Assembly: GCA_030386875.1 (NCBI GenBank)
Contig: CM059556.1
Coordinates: forward strand, 36,248,964 to 36,312,963
Source: Morinoia aosen
Lineage: Eukaryota > Arthropoda > Malacostraca > Amphipoda > Talitridae
Direction of reading: 5' to 3'
DNA: 64,000 nucleotides
The translations under genes were made by a program, and so were the position numbers. The notes under the pieces are model-generated. The model had not been told where the DNA came from. It did no database searches and saw nothing but the letters and a program-made list of their open reading frames with translations. This document shows, one piece after another, positions 11,183 to 22,866 of the stretch. The first letter of the stretch is position 1, and each line of letters begins with the position of its first letter.

Positions 11183-12075
11183 TAACATGGGTTTGCTACA
11201 TCATGCGATAGATAAGATTTCATGGCGAGTGCAAGCTCCATCATTATAGCTGCATATCAGCGACCGTCGTGAAATGAACAGATAAGAAGCCTTGTGATTG
11301 ACATACGCCTCAGTATCAGTATTTTTCCTAAGCTTACAGGTAACTCTAATTTACTCATTGGTACACCGATGTGTTTACAGACTTTTGACGTCTGCTGATT
11401 TTCACCTGATGTTTCATTGGTGCATTCATCAATATTTATGGATTTCAAGATAATATAGATCTCTCACTCTATTCAAATACTCTTTTTCATTGTTTGAAAG
11501 ATCAAACCAATCATAAAAATATCGGTTATTGATACTACGAAGTTTTTAGATAATATTGATTTTTCTCCTCATTCGTCTGCTATTTTTCATAGTTTAATAA
11601 TGAATATTAATTTAGACATGAAAGTTAATCATCGTGACTGCAGTCATTGATTCTACTAACTATTCCGATAACATTCATTACTCTCTACGTATATTCTAAT
11701 ACAATTTTTCATTGCTTAAAAAATGTGAATTAACCACAAAACACTGACATTTTTCTACCAAAGTTAACAGCCTCTACTGAAGGTTCACCTCCCTCAATTC
11801 ATGTGACATATACACAAAGTGTCCACATAGCAACAATGCATACGTTTGAAAATTACCCAATTGTTATGCTGAGTCATCAACTATGTACGTCCATTTACGA
11901 AAAAGTAACATCTATTTATTTTTTTATCTACTTATGTATCTCATCAATTTATTTAAAAGAAACTATCATAAAAATAACCTTCGTAGCGTTGCAGAGCGGC
12001 TTCCTTTAATTACAGCACAGAGGGCATCAGAACAGTGACTCTATACAAATACTCCATGCGGTCACAAATGAAAAG
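11183..12075. other. No feature recognised
   Basis: AT-rich sequence with short chance frames only. Confidence 0.5.
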
Positions 12076-12830
12076 ATCGAGTCCCGTTTTATTACTTTTG
12101 AGCACATATTCTTACATCACGAGTCCCGTTTTAATACTTTTGAGCACATATTCTTACAGCACGAGTCCCATTTTAATACTTTTGAGCACATATTCTTACA
12201 GCACGAGTCCCATTTTAATACTTTTGAGCACATATTCTTACAGCACGAGCCCCGTTTTAATTCTTTTGAGCACATATTCTTACATCACGAGTCCCGTTTT
12301 AATACTTTTGAAAACATAATATACAGCACGAGTCCCGTTTATTCCTTTCAATCACATATTCATATAGCACGAGTTTCGTAATATTGCTTATGAACATGTA
12401 ATTTCACAGACCTAATCTCGAATTGACACTTCGAGTGCGTATTAACACAGAAAAGATGACGTTTTAACATTTTTCAATATGTTTTCTCGTAAAACATGTC
12501 ACGTATTAATACTTTTGATCACCTACGAGTATTCTTAAACTGAAGTACCTCTCAGTGATACCTTTGACCGCGTACTCTAATAGTACGAGCCCTGTTATTA
12601 TACTTTCTAGCTAATACTCTATCAGAACGAGTTCCTTATTAATACCTGCTAGGGCCCACTCTATCAGATAATACTTTCTAGCGCATACTCTATCAGAAAG
12701 AGTCCAGTATTATTACTTTCTAGCGCGTACTATAACAGAAAGAGTCCCGTATTATTACTTTCTAGCGTGTATTCTAACAGAAAGAGTCCAGTATTGATAC
12801 TTCTTAACTCGCACTCCAACAGAACACCTG
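12076..12830. repeat. 42-bp minisatellite, well kept then degenerate
   Basis: The first six or seven units (12076-12330) carry acgagtcccgttttaatact and tttgagcacatattcttaca. Later units (to about 12830) drift to agaaagagtcccgtattatt and ctttctagcgcgtac but keep the 42-base step. As 42 is a multiple of three, a plus-strand frame (12035-12319) stays open; no other coding sign is present. Confidence 0.9.
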
Positions 12831-13619
12831 CACTTAGCTAAGATATGCGCTGTATTCATGTTTACGGAGGTTCAGAAATCACACCTGATATCACTAAGCG
12901 ATCGAGCGTGACACTCAAATAATCTGTATAGTGAAGCCAAATTAGTGCCCCACTCCAAGCCATCTTCTATGGCTTTCCTGCCCTGAAGGCAAGTCGTAGA
13001 TTTTTACTGATTATGACTTTAGCCTCTTACCTTGAAAAGCACATGTCAATGCAGCCAATCAGAAATGATTAATTGATAATAATTTATGATTTAAATAATT
13101 AATTTATAAATAATAATTTTTATCGTGTGCTTCGTAACTTTACACATTTTCTTGTCATCTTGTTTACGAAATATTGAACAGTCGTAGGTTGATTTGCTGG
13201 AAACTTACAGTTCATGGTAATTTTCAGTTCTGAATGGCGAATGTTTTTATTTTTTAGAAATGGAACTTATATAAAAATAATACGACGATGTCTTAACGTA
13301 AATTCAAAGCCCGATCAGGAATTTAATCATTTTTTTTCATAATGGAAAGATTCCGGCCCTGTTCATTTCACAATGCAGTTCTTATAGAAATCATCGAACA
13401 ATTTACTGGTTTGAATTTGGGGTATCGTTACACTGTATTTCATTTTATGATTCTGTTATAAACATGCATCAAGAATTTCAGCCATACACATGCTCTAATT
13501 TCTCAGACACTCACCCGATTCCAAGGCATAGATAAACTAATATGAAACTAATGTCATCGTTGTTTAGAATTTTCTGGGCAAGTAAAACGGTGACCTACGC
13601 CTCTTTCTCTCATGAGGAC
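12831..13619. other. No feature recognised
   Basis: Very AT-rich around 13060-13120 (runs of aataattaattt). No gene or element is recognised. Confidence 0.5.
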
Positions 13620-14290
13620 TACAAAGAAGTTAACCTTACGAAACAATTGAACAAAATCGTTACCCCGAAATGACAATATTACAGGGTAGTGCATTGTGAA
13701 CGCCCTTCACAGTTCACGTAAAAAAAAAGTTTTTTAAGGATGCTAACAAAGTAAAACAATTCAGTTAAATAGACCAAAATCGCTCCCCTGGAAAGCCAGT
13801 ATTTCAATTTCTTCATGACTGCAAGTCGCAATGCATTCAAAAAGTTTGTTTACGAAAGCTCACTTAACAGAACAATAATTGAGCGAAATTGACCACAATC
13901 GTTACCTAAAAATGCCAGTATTTCATTATTTTCATGTGCGCAATTCACAGTGCAATAAAAATATTTTGACGGTTGCTAACCTTACAAAACAATGGAGTAA
14001 AATCGAGCACATTCGGTACCCTGGAATGCTAATATATGAAATACCACCATACTCATGTGCGCAATTTACAGCACATTTAAAAAAAATTATTTACGAAAGC
14101 TCACCGAGCAAAACAATAATTGAGCAAAATTGACCACAATCGTTACCCTGAAATGCCAATATACGCAATATATGAAATGCAAACATAGTCACATACGACA
14201 TTCCCAGCGCATTCAAAATAACGTTTGTTTACGAAAGCTAACCACACAAAATAATGGAGCAAATTCGACCACAATATTTTCCCTGAAATT
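13620..14290. repeat. ~120-bp degenerate tandem array, about six units
   Basis: The landmark gaccacaatcgttaccctga recurs in altered form near 13655, 13771, 13892, 14011, 14131 and 14271. Each time an aaaacaat segment lies just before it and tcatgtgcgcaattcacag about 50 bases after. Divergence between units is large, so the array is old. Confidence 0.75.
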
Positions 14291-15369
14291 AGACTCGGAG
14301 CAGCCTTAATTACTTGATATCCAGAGGACGGAGTCAGTTCGACCTGGTAATCGGCCCGTGACGTGGAGACGCCATTCGCAATCTAGTTTGGAAGCGCTAC
14401 TCAGCACCAAAGCAAAAGGTGATCTTCTAATTAGCGCCGTCTGATTAAGAACGCTGTCGTGCTCGTGCTGCCCTGTAATTTGTAGCTGCAAAGTTATCCA
14501 CTGGGACGCCATTCGTGTAATTTTACCGGCTATGTATAGAAATTTGTGGAGGCAAACTTTGTTATTGGGTCGCTTTATTTGAGCGCACGAAGTTCAACCC
14601 CCTTATTTCTGGGCTCTGACAGACACCTTTGATCGCGATGCTGGAGAGCCTCGAATGATAGAAGAAGATTATTAAAAGCGCTATATACAAATACTCAGAG
14701 GTATATACAAATACTTAAAGATTTTTTGTTGAGCATTATAATAGGAACACACGTTTTCGAACGTAGTGTACACTAAAGGAATATATTTAATCAGCATGCG
14801 CGAGGTGCAGGCTCGTAATTTTGATCTCTGCTCTACAACTTCCACTCCAAACTATTGTTGTATTCTGTTGATTTTAGTGCAATTCTTCCATATAAGCGGA
14901 ACTGAGCGTAAGTTTACGACATTCTGCCCTCAAACTTCTATGAGAATGCACCACTTGTTCTCCAACTTACATCGGCAGTGAAAATTAAAGAAGTATTCGC
15001 GAATTATGTAGAATTCAGCTGCAACTTAGCGACAAGATAGGAACTCAGGTTACATAAATATCAAAATAAGCTCAGGTTCTGACGTAAAAACTTTTTAAAT
15101 CAAATATTTAGTAACAATAAAATGCAATATCTAAATATGAAACGATAGAAACCAACATAGCACCACGAAACTGTATGCATAGGTCTTACAGGGAAATATG
15201 TGTTGGTAATGATATTGCCCGTAACTGAGGGGCGCAACACTGCATAAAGCGTTCCACTTTGTGCAATCTTTGCTCGGGTTGCGCAGTCGTATATCTTAAT
15301 CTGAGTGATAATAACAGCGACTCGAATTTAATATAAGAGAAGTTTATCAAGACAAACGCTGAGGTAAAC
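14291..15369. other. No gene recognised; moderately GC-rich patch at 14310-14515
   Basis: The patch holds a 68-codon minus-strand frame (14306-14512) opening MASQWITLQLQ. It contains a near-duplicate phrase, gacgccattcg, at both ends. No splice sites or homology are recognised. The rest is AT-rich and featureless. Confidence 0.35.
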
Positions 15370-15512
15370 GAGTCAGTGACTTTGTATTGTTGCTCTGAGT
15401 TACTTCTGAGAGTTCCGTGTTTTGGCATGCACCACGTTCGGTTTGGTGACCTTTCACTGTACTTTATATATTGTTTCAGTGAGTTAGTTCTTAGAGTTCT
15501 AAGTTTTTGCAT
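15370..15512. repeat. ~83-bp direct duplication
   Basis: Copies begin near 15386 and 15469. Both run gagtta-ttct-agagttc-gttttggcat with changes. The minus-strand frame across it repeats a LRTLRTNS/LRSNSE-like motif because of the duplication. Confidence 0.5.
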
Positions 15513-16452
15513 TTATCAGGTTTGACTCCGTATCACTTCACAAGCAACGGAGCATGCAAATATGAGCTCTTGTTTAGAGAACAAATGCATTCACTTAAAT
15601 GTGAAATTCAATCTAAATTGTCATGCATTGTACTGCATAGATCAACGAATTCATTCAATTTTTCCCATCATTTCAGTCCTGATCATTTCTCATTGTGAGG
15701 CTTGTAAAAAACGTCTGTTTTTCAGCGGTTTTAGAGGGGCATTTCAAATAAAGATCTCCCAACACCCACGCAAGGCAACAGTCAGGTGTTCTTTTGTATT
15801 CATTAACGCTTTATTTGACAGCTTTTTGACCCCTCGTTTGTCCCCTTTTTACACGCCTATTTTTGACGGGTGTTTTCGACGATTTTTAATACCTATTTGA
15901 AATTTTCTTTTTACGTTTGACGGCTGTGTAAATCTTTCAAAAATTTTAGAGGGATAATTTCTAATTCTGAGAAGCCATTTTGTACAGTATCATGAAATTT
16001 ACGTATCAATGATAAATTTGTAAAATACGAGCTTTCTCATTTTAAATCTCCTCACCACCCTCACGAGCTACGGCGGGCACGAAATGATATTTCTCAACGA
16101 TTGTTATTTGGGAAAGTTTCTCGACCGTAAAGTTCTTTTGGGTCACGAAATTATTATTTCACTGGCAGAAAACTTATTTTTCTGTAAAAAAGGCCACAAT
16201 TACTGAACGCTGTAATCAAAAGCACAAAAATTTAATTACCACAACGAGTGAAAACAATAAAATTGACGCAATTTTGAACTGTGGACGTTGAGAATAACTT
16301 AAAGCGACCAAAAATATACACAATACATAACCTTCAGCTGTATTGCAGCTCCAATGCGCTGCCTTTGTCCTTATTTTTTCGAGCAGTTTAGAGTCGGGGA
16401 AATGAACGGTTTTGCTGTTCACGGCTGCCATGAATGGCAACGCTTCGGACAG
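15513..16452. other. No feature recognised
   Basis: AT-rich with chance-length frames only. Confidence 0.5.
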
Positions 16453-16700
16453 AACTTGAAACGTTTATCTCACATATTTGTACGTATGTACAATTTATAT
16501 ATTTCAATGAACTTGAAGAGATCTCATATAAATGTATATATATATATATGTATGTATGTATAAATTCATTTCTAAACAGCATACAAACGAATTTGAAAAG
16601 TGTATTTCACATGTATGTATACTCATTTTATATATTAACAAACTTGAAAAGTTTATCTCACAAAAATGTATATTCATTGCTATACATTAAAGAATATATA
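16453..16700. repeat. ~65-bp degenerate tandem repeat, four units
   Basis: Units share aacttgaaaagtttatctca, then a tatgtata stretch, then atttatatatt. A (ta/tg)n run at about 16535-16560 lies inside. Confidence 0.6.
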
Positions 16701-16904
16701 GAAAGCTTTAGGTTGAAATAAAAAAAGGTATACGAGTCAGTCGAGGCACCGAAACCAATTGGAAAAAATCCTGTGAATTAAAGGCAAAAATATATTTCTG
16801 CTATTCGGAAAATTTTCATGTTTCTGTAACGCGTGTTGTTGTAAGTTAACGCTGCGAGGATACCGCTGCTGGAAAAAAGAAGAGCAACAATGAATGAATA
16901 AATA

Positions 16905-17070
16905 ACGTCGTAATTAAAAATGAACGTTCAGAGTAAGCAACGATCATAAACCAAGTATGAACCGGAAACCAATTTAGAAAATTCGTTTTGATGATATGGA
17001 ACTTTCGAGCACGCAACAACTATTAACCAAGTATGAACTTGAAACCAATTAAAAAATTTGTTTTGATAAT
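16905..17070. repeat. ~72-bp direct duplication
   Basis: Two units share accaagtatgaac, gaaaccaatt and ttcgttttgat in the same order, with about 15 percent difference. Confidence 0.6.
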
Positions 17071-17390
17071 ATGATTTTTTCCCAAGCATCAGGTGGCTCA
17101 GCAGTGACTGCACTTTTTGCAGAAATAATTAGAATACAATCTTCCAACTGTCCATCAGGAGTTGGCGTTCTAACTACGGAGCTTAACGCGGCTAATTCCT
17201 TATTTTCCGCTTGCTGAAGTAATAATCTTCCGAGTAGGTAGATGCGCTTGTGAAAGTAAGGAAATTCAACGTCACTGGTAATATGACTAAAAAATATTGC
17301 ACATTTCATCATTATCACATTCAACACCATTTTAACAACTGGCAGGGGTTCAGTTAATAATGTTTGGGAATGTCTTTTTCATTTTAACAG

Positions 17391-17640
17391 GCGAAGTACT
17401 CGCACTATTTCAATGTGTTGTATAGTGACGCTCTTGGGATATTTATGGAGGTTCCGGCTGCAGAGATTTATGAGTCTCGCTCGCTCGGAGTTTCCGGCGG
17501 AACCGCCTATGCGCGCCTGGTATTTACAAGCGCCGGATAGGTCGGAAGCGCGCCTACTGCCGGGCGGAAGTTCATTGTTCGAACTAGACTTAAGAGCAAG
17601 CTGTGTGAACTTGAGATCAGTACAATACCAGTAGTCCTGC
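17391..17640 (+). other. Small GC- and CpG-rich islet, possible exon or promoter
   Basis: A pyrimidine-rich run ending attttaacag just before 17391 looks like a 3' splice site. From gcgaag onward one frame stays open for 49 codons to a TAG at 17536-17538, through strongly CpG-rich DNA unlike the AT-rich surroundings. It encodes phrases such as HYFNVLYSDALGIF and EVPAAEIYES, which I do not recognise. Several CGGAAG or TTCCGG motifs (ETS-type) also make a promoter reading possible. An open run this long in GC-rich sequence is not rare, so the exon reading is weak. Confidence 0.25.
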
Positions 17641-18180
17641 TGTTCGTTTTGCTATCCTCTTGCCTAGTTTACGGCTAGGCTAACCGATCTACAAGTGCTG
17701 TCCAGTAAACCTTATAACTTGCTGAAATTCTAAGATATTACACAATGCTTGATTAAAAATTTAATAACTACAGTAAAAAGGGGCTCGCTACATTAAAATG
17801 GAATGCAGCTTCTTTGTATCATAAAAACTACATAATCACAAACTAAATAAATCGTCGCTTTTAAATCTATTCTTCCAGATAATTTTTTTCTCTTTTCTAA
17901 ATGTTAATTTCAATGGCTGCCTATCGCTCAATCTCGGCAACGCACGGCCACACTTCCAAAGTTTAGCAGCCCTCCAGCTTGAAATGCTTAGTTCCCCGTG
18001 ATTTTTTTTCCACAGACATACTTGCGGTCGGCAAAATGCACCAAAAATTAGCCCAAGGTGATAGTTTAAAAGAAAACTATAATGCAGGGAATAGCACTTG
18101 GTGAAAAGGCGACATAAACTTTAGAAAATAATTCAGTTGCCCATAGTGAAAAATAAAAGCACTCGCAGCAGGGCAGGTTA
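17641..18180. other. No feature recognised
   Basis: AT-rich sequence between two GC-rich islets. Confidence 0.5.
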
Positions 18181-18325
18181 CCGCAGCATCTTAGATGGCG
18201 GTCGAGACCGCCGTGTGGCTGCACAGAACTGCGCCGCTTCACGCAGGGATGTGCGCTGCGGTCCAGCCGACATTTTTGTGCAGCCGCTTCGATGAGCCGG
18301 CGCTGCCAGCCACATGAATTATCAA
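18181..18325. other. Small GC-rich islet with short frames on both strands
   Basis: On the plus strand, ATG at 18195 opens a 40-codon frame ending TGA at 18315-18317. The minus strand is also open for about 45 codons. The segment is CpG-rich, and atggcgg at its left edge resembles a YY1-type motif found near start sites. Nothing identifies a protein. It may be a regulatory islet, an exon fragment or an unrecognised element. Confidence 0.25.
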
Positions 18326-18719
18326 CCGCCTTTTCCGATCGCCACTGGGACCTTTAGAATCACAAACGCACAGTAAAACAACAAAGCTAAAACAAAACTA
18401 GAGCCTCTAGGTGTAAAATTTACCACGTCAACTGCCTCAGTTTTCTAGCTCTGCTTCATGAAGAGATGTATAAGAAGGCAGAGAAGGGACTCTCAAGCCT
18501 CATCAAGTTGTGGTGATTAAGACGCCTGTTTTTTTATCGGATGACGGACTCAGCTGAGATTAGTACAAAAGAGTGAGATAGATGAGGACACGTAAGTAGA
18601 TGAAGTAAAAAAGGTATAATAGAGAATAGAGGACGCAGATTAATAGAAGATTTGAAAAAACGTTAGTAGAGTATTTCAAAAAAACACTATTCAGGATACG
18701 GTAAATGATTGTTGCAGCG
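18326..18719. other. No feature recognised
   Basis: AT-rich. A polypurine stretch at 18560-18680 is the only texture. Confidence 0.5.
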
Positions 18720-18830
18720 GTCACCGTGGCCGAGTGGTTTAAAGAGCATCCTCTCATGGAAGCGTCGCCAGTTTGATTCTCTGTAACGCTGTCCTGCGAT
18801 TCTCTCCATAGTGGGAGAATAATGAATGTA
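18720..18830 (+). mobile_element. tRNA-derived SINE-like unit or tRNA pseudogene (Ser/Leu type)
   Basis: gtcaccgtggccgagtggtt matches the 5' part and A box of eukaryotic tRNA-Ser/Leu (tggccgagtgg). About 40 bases on, gtttgattctc is a worn B box. No matching acceptor stem or CCA-side strand is present, so it is not a working tRNA. The downstream attctctcc...gggagaat makes a small hairpin before a T-rich, A-rich run, which would suit a SINE body and tail. Confidence 0.55.
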
Positions 18831-20334
18831 ATTTTTTTAATAAAACTTTATTTATTTTGGACGGAGGCTATACTAATTTAATCCTGACACAAATGCAGCA
18901 GTCACACTTGTAAGAATACACAGGTTCATCCGCCACGTAATGCTATAACTTTTCCTTACAATCGAAAAAAACGAAACTTAAAAATAATTTCATGATTAAT
19001 GTCCGAGGTCCACTAATTCAAAATGTTTGGAATTAAAATGTTTATTTTTTAACTTCAATTTTTACATTTGAAAGAGGAATTAAATTAAAATCAACCAATT
19101 AATAAAGCAGAGAGGACCTAATTTAGAAAAGCGCGCTAGTTCCATCGTCTGATAAGTTGGGGCAGTCCAGTTCGCGGTAGGGATGTTGTTTTAATACGAG
19201 CAATTTTTGGGATAACTCATTGTCAGAAGGTTCAGAAGCCTTCATAGAGAGATTCGTGAGCTGAAGCGGAAACTATTAAAAAGCGGAATTACGGAGCGGA
19301 AGATTTGCTGACTTGGCTTTCATCTCCCTTGCCAAAGCCACAAAAGAAAGGGCTCATCGTACCACATAAATCGAAAATTTCTAAGACCCGTAGCCCTAAA
19401 AGTCGTTTGAAAATAGCTTCATCTTTTTTAGCTTCTGGGATGTGCCCTGCCGCTGGCCAGGAGAAAATGCTTGACCAGAAAACTTTAAAGACTCACAAGA
19501 ATAGCAATTTATGTCGGGCGGAGTGCTGCCTCCGGTCTTGATGAGTCCAATAAAGATCGCTCCGGCGATCGGGCCTCGAGCGTGTTAGCTCACCCAAGCC
19601 GACTTCAAAATGATGAAAAGTATGCTGTATTAATGAGCTTTGCATCGGAAAAAGTGCAGTGAACTCAGTAGCAAAATTCAATAAACCCAAAAATGAGCTT
19701 TGCATCGAAAAATGTGCGGCGAACCCAGTAACGAAAAGAAATTAACCAAATAATGAGCTTTCTTTTGAAATATGTGCATAAATGAAATAGTATTACTAAG
19801 TTTACTTATAAATAAATTTGAATACAGTTTAATTCGTGTCAATTCTATGAGAAAATTTCAACGTACGGATGATAGGGCTATACTTGTTACCTCGTTTTCA
19901 AAAATAACATTATTTTAGCTGTAACTGTATTTTGTTCTTGACAACTGTTTTTAAATGAACATTTTAACCACATCTACACTATTAAAATTAATCTGTTTTT
20001 GTTATAGGATGACGTTTGCATAGCTCTTTTCCAAAAATATGCGAAGTGCAATTAGAGTTATTAAGCAGTTTTCAGGTATCAATTTTGTAAGGCGGGAGTA
20101 GAAACAAGCCAACTAAGCATGCCATTGTGCTTTCAACAAAATGTATGCTATATAATATGAGTAAAAGGTCCCAATTATTGATACTAACTTCAAATTTATT
20201 GCTAGCTCGGATTGTGCGTTGAAGGAGAAAGTTTCCCCTTTTTCGAGTGTTAAATATAAATTCGCTATGCGAGTTAGGTGTCTTGTGATGTAAGAACAAT
20301 CTTACCTAATAATATCCTATGTGTGTTTATTTAT
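18831..20334. other. No supported gene; basic 78-codon frame at 19305-19541
   Basis: Mostly AT-rich. The frame at 19305 has no ATG start (it opens at TTG). It is rich in Lys and Ser (for example KSKISKTRSPKSRLKI) and ends TGA. Nearby, gagctttgcatcg-aaaatgtgc occurs twice (19638 and 19694) and a third time more weakly near 19756, a small ~58-bp repeat. Nothing is recognised. Confidence 0.3.
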
Positions 20335-20560
20335 TTTTATGTATGTTTGGTGTCCGCTTCTTCCGTCTCTCTGTGACGCTCTTTAGGATGCTTTATGACC
20401 GTATCTGTGATACGAGTTTCACCTGTGCACAGGTACAAGAATATTTTAATGGCGGGTAAAAATGAGCATATTCTTTTGTTATCCCCATATGTATAAAAAA
20501 ATATTCAATAAAAATATTAAACCAACCATTTTTGACAGGCCTTGTTCACTACATAGTTTC
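20335..20560 (-). repeat. Dispersed repeat family D, copy 3 (reverse)
   Basis: Read on the minus strand it gives ggtgaaactcgtatcacaga-tacggtcat, preceded by aaaatattcttgtacctgtg and followed by gcgtcacaga. This is the same order as copies 1 and 2. The tcaaaaatg start is also present (about 20530-20540). Confidence 0.65.
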
Positions 20561-20837
20561 TCTATATTAGCCAAGCGAAGTGAAGGATCCCATCTTCGTT
20601 TCTATTGCAATGCCAACGAGGTTTCAGAGATGGAAAAAATTGGGAAGTCTAATAAATTTAAGAAATATATTTCCCTTACTTTAACAAATATTTTTATCTA
20701 ATTTAAAGATTTACGAGATCTAATTATAGAACGCGGTCATTTGTGTCGGGCCACGCGCGTTTATTATGAGAATGACAATCATATTTCAGGTCGTCGTATC
20801 TTTTTGTCATTATGCGATGAAGCATGAGTGCTAAACT

Positions 20838-21022
20838 TCAAGAAATTCTAAAATGTTTCAAAACTTCAAGAAATTCTGAAATTTTTCAAAACTTCAAGAA
20901 ATTCTTAAATTTTTTTTCAAAACTTTACGAAATTCTGACATTTTTTGAAGCTTGAAGAAGCCCTGGAAGTTTTTAAAACTTCAAGAAATTTTGAAATTTT
21001 CTCAAAACTTCAAGAAATTCTG
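20838..21022. repeat. ~30-bp degenerate tandem repeat
   Basis: About six units of acttcaagaaattctgaaat followed by a T-rich tail. The tails differ in length. Confidence 0.8.
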
Positions 21023-21187
21023 GGGTACCTGCATAACAGAACCATGCTCGAGATTCCCCGTCAAACGGCAAATTAAGCCTGAGTGAGCGCCGGGCTCCTC
21101 ATCAAAGAACTTAATCCTCTCTGATGGTATCACGGATACCCTCTTCTCAGCCACGACGCTTCTCGACTGAGCTACAACGTCTCACCT
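21023..21187 (-). mobile_element. Possible tRNA-derived SINE (reverse strand)
   Basis: On the minus strand, gttgtagctcagtcgagaag (about 21161-21180) is a good tRNA A-box region. Downstream, ggtatccgtgatacc sits where a B box would be but matches it poorly. A GC-richer body follows (gaggagcccggcgctcactc). With one copy and a weak B box this is tentative. Confidence 0.35.
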
Positions 21188-21492
21188 GGAAAAGAACTGG
21201 AATGGCGTCTCGTAGAAAAACTGGAATTATGTTGTGAAAAGAACTTGAATTATGTCTAGAAATCATTGTGTGAAAAGATGCTGGAATAATGTCTAGAAAT
21301 TGTTTTGTGAAAGAACTGAAATTATGTTTTGGTATTATATCGTGAAAGGAACTGGAATAATATATTGGAGTTATGCCATGAAAAGGATTGGAATTATGTC
21401 GTGAAAAGGACTGGAATTATGTCATGAAATGGACTGGAATTAGGTCGTGAAAAGGATTGGAATTATGCCGTGAAAAGGACTGGAACTTTCTA
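21188..21492. repeat. ~23-bp degenerate minisatellite
   Basis: About twelve units of gaaaaggactggaattatgt plus a few bases, with length changes between units. Confidence 0.8.
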
Positions 21493-21627
21493 CTGTTCTG
21501 TCGAGCTTTTCATGTCGTAAACGAGTAGGAAGCTTCGTTCCTGCGTCAACCCAGGAAAAGAAAGGATGAGCAATGACACCACACAGGGTTGTGACAAACG
21601 CCGGAATAAATACCCCACATAGGTCTT

Positions 21628-21750
21628 TGAAACTAGGGAGCTGCTCACTATCGTAGGTCAGGGGAATAAATTTAGACTAGGAATCTGCGCACTATCATAC
21701 TTCAGGGGAAGAAATTGAAACTAGGGAACTGCTCACTATCGTACGTCAGG
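21628..21750. repeat. ~50-bp tandem repeat, two and a half units
   Basis: gaaactagggagctgctcac-tatcgta-gtcaggg recurs three times with a few changes. Confidence 0.7.
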
Positions 21751-22063
21751 GTCTCGTGATGCGGATTGACTACCTTGATTGACAGGCAACTCGAAGACTT
21801 CACTTCACAACGACTTAAAAAGCTGGCACTGATGACTGTGTTCTTACTGTTGCGTCTCAATGGAGCTTTCAATGCCTGCAAAATGAGTCATTGTTTGCTA
21901 CATATTGACTGGCGTTGTAGAATGGCCGGAGTACGTTCGTGACAGACTTTATTGTTCTTTTTGTGCATTTGGTGAGCAGAAACCTTGGCCAAAACGTAAG
22001 TATAAATCACTATTCTGTGTATACTGAATAACATCATGAACTGCTTTCTTACGCAAACGAATC
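21751..22063. other. No feature recognised
   Basis: Ordinary sequence before the inverted repeat. Nothing is recognised. Confidence 0.5.
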
Positions 22064-22218
22064 GTAAATAAAAACACCAAGGCTGGTACTCTCAAAGTCA
22101 TCATTGTTAAAACTTGTACAGATGATGAGCCTGGTGCTCGAAACCTTTGCTTTTTAAAGCAATAAATAATTTTAACAATGTTTACTTTGAGGGTAGCAAC
22201 CTTGGTGTTTTTATTTAC
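22064..22218. mobile_element. Inverted repeat with 49-bp arms (foldback)
   Basis: The left arm (22064-22112) and right arm (22170-22218) are reverse complements at 44 of 49 positions. The 57-base spacer itself holds two hairpins: GAGC-ctggt-GCTC followed by GAAAC (22127-22144), and TTGCTTT-tt-AAAGCAA. The tgatgaGC...GCtcGAAAC layout resembles the core of a hammerhead ribozyme. No target duplication can be fixed. Confidence 0.75.
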
Positions 22219-22740
22219 TATTTTGTCTTTATTGGTGAATTTATACTTCATCGCTGTAAGAAAATGTTAACTTAGAGCTATTATTTAATCGTGTAAACTG
22301 ATAAAATCAACACTTTCAATACATGTTTTCGATTTTTTAATTTCCATTTTAATGCGTCATGACACATTCAAGGAAATTAAAATCAACACTTTCTATCAAC
22401 ACTTTCAATACATATCATCTCTTTTTATATGCTTCCTCATGTGTTATGTTATTGTTCAGTGCAATTTCAGTAAGTTTAAATGAATGATGATCCGAAAGTA
22501 AAATTAGCAGATATTGAGAGTTCCGGTATCCACGTTACAGAGTAGGAGCAAAGACAAACCCCTAACTAACGAGTAAACAATAAACACCGCTTTCAAACGG
22601 GAGGATATTTACACGTAGTTGTGATGAGCAAGACTCGTGTTTAAAATACTCTTTTTCAAAATATCATTCATGATGAATATGTTTTCCACGACATCTTGTG
22701 ATGAAACGACCTTGTTGGCAGATAATTTTTGATCGTTGGT
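22219..22740. other. No feature recognised
   Basis: AT-rich. tcaacactttcaatacat occurs twice near 22307 and 22399. Confidence 0.5.
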
Positions 22741-22866
22741 ATTAGAAGTAGAAATTAAGATTAAGGGTTTGGAGAGTAGGATTAAGGAATAGGAAATTAG
22801 AATTAATGATTAGGAAATTGGGAATAAGGATTATAAAATTAGGATTAAGGAATAGGAAATTAGGTC
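22741..22866. repeat. Purine-rich degenerate repeat (ggattaaggaataggaaatta type)
   Basis: Roughly ten units of 12-18 bases mixing attaagg and aggaaatta. Confidence 0.7.

Noticed and set aside
11029..11244. Frame with a poly-Tyr tract
   Set aside because: Translation of the (GTA)n microsatellite.
12035..12319. 94-codon frame with ILLSTYSYSTSP repeats
   Set aside because: The unit is 42 bp, so the frame persists by arithmetic. The array continues beyond the frame in degenerate form with stops.
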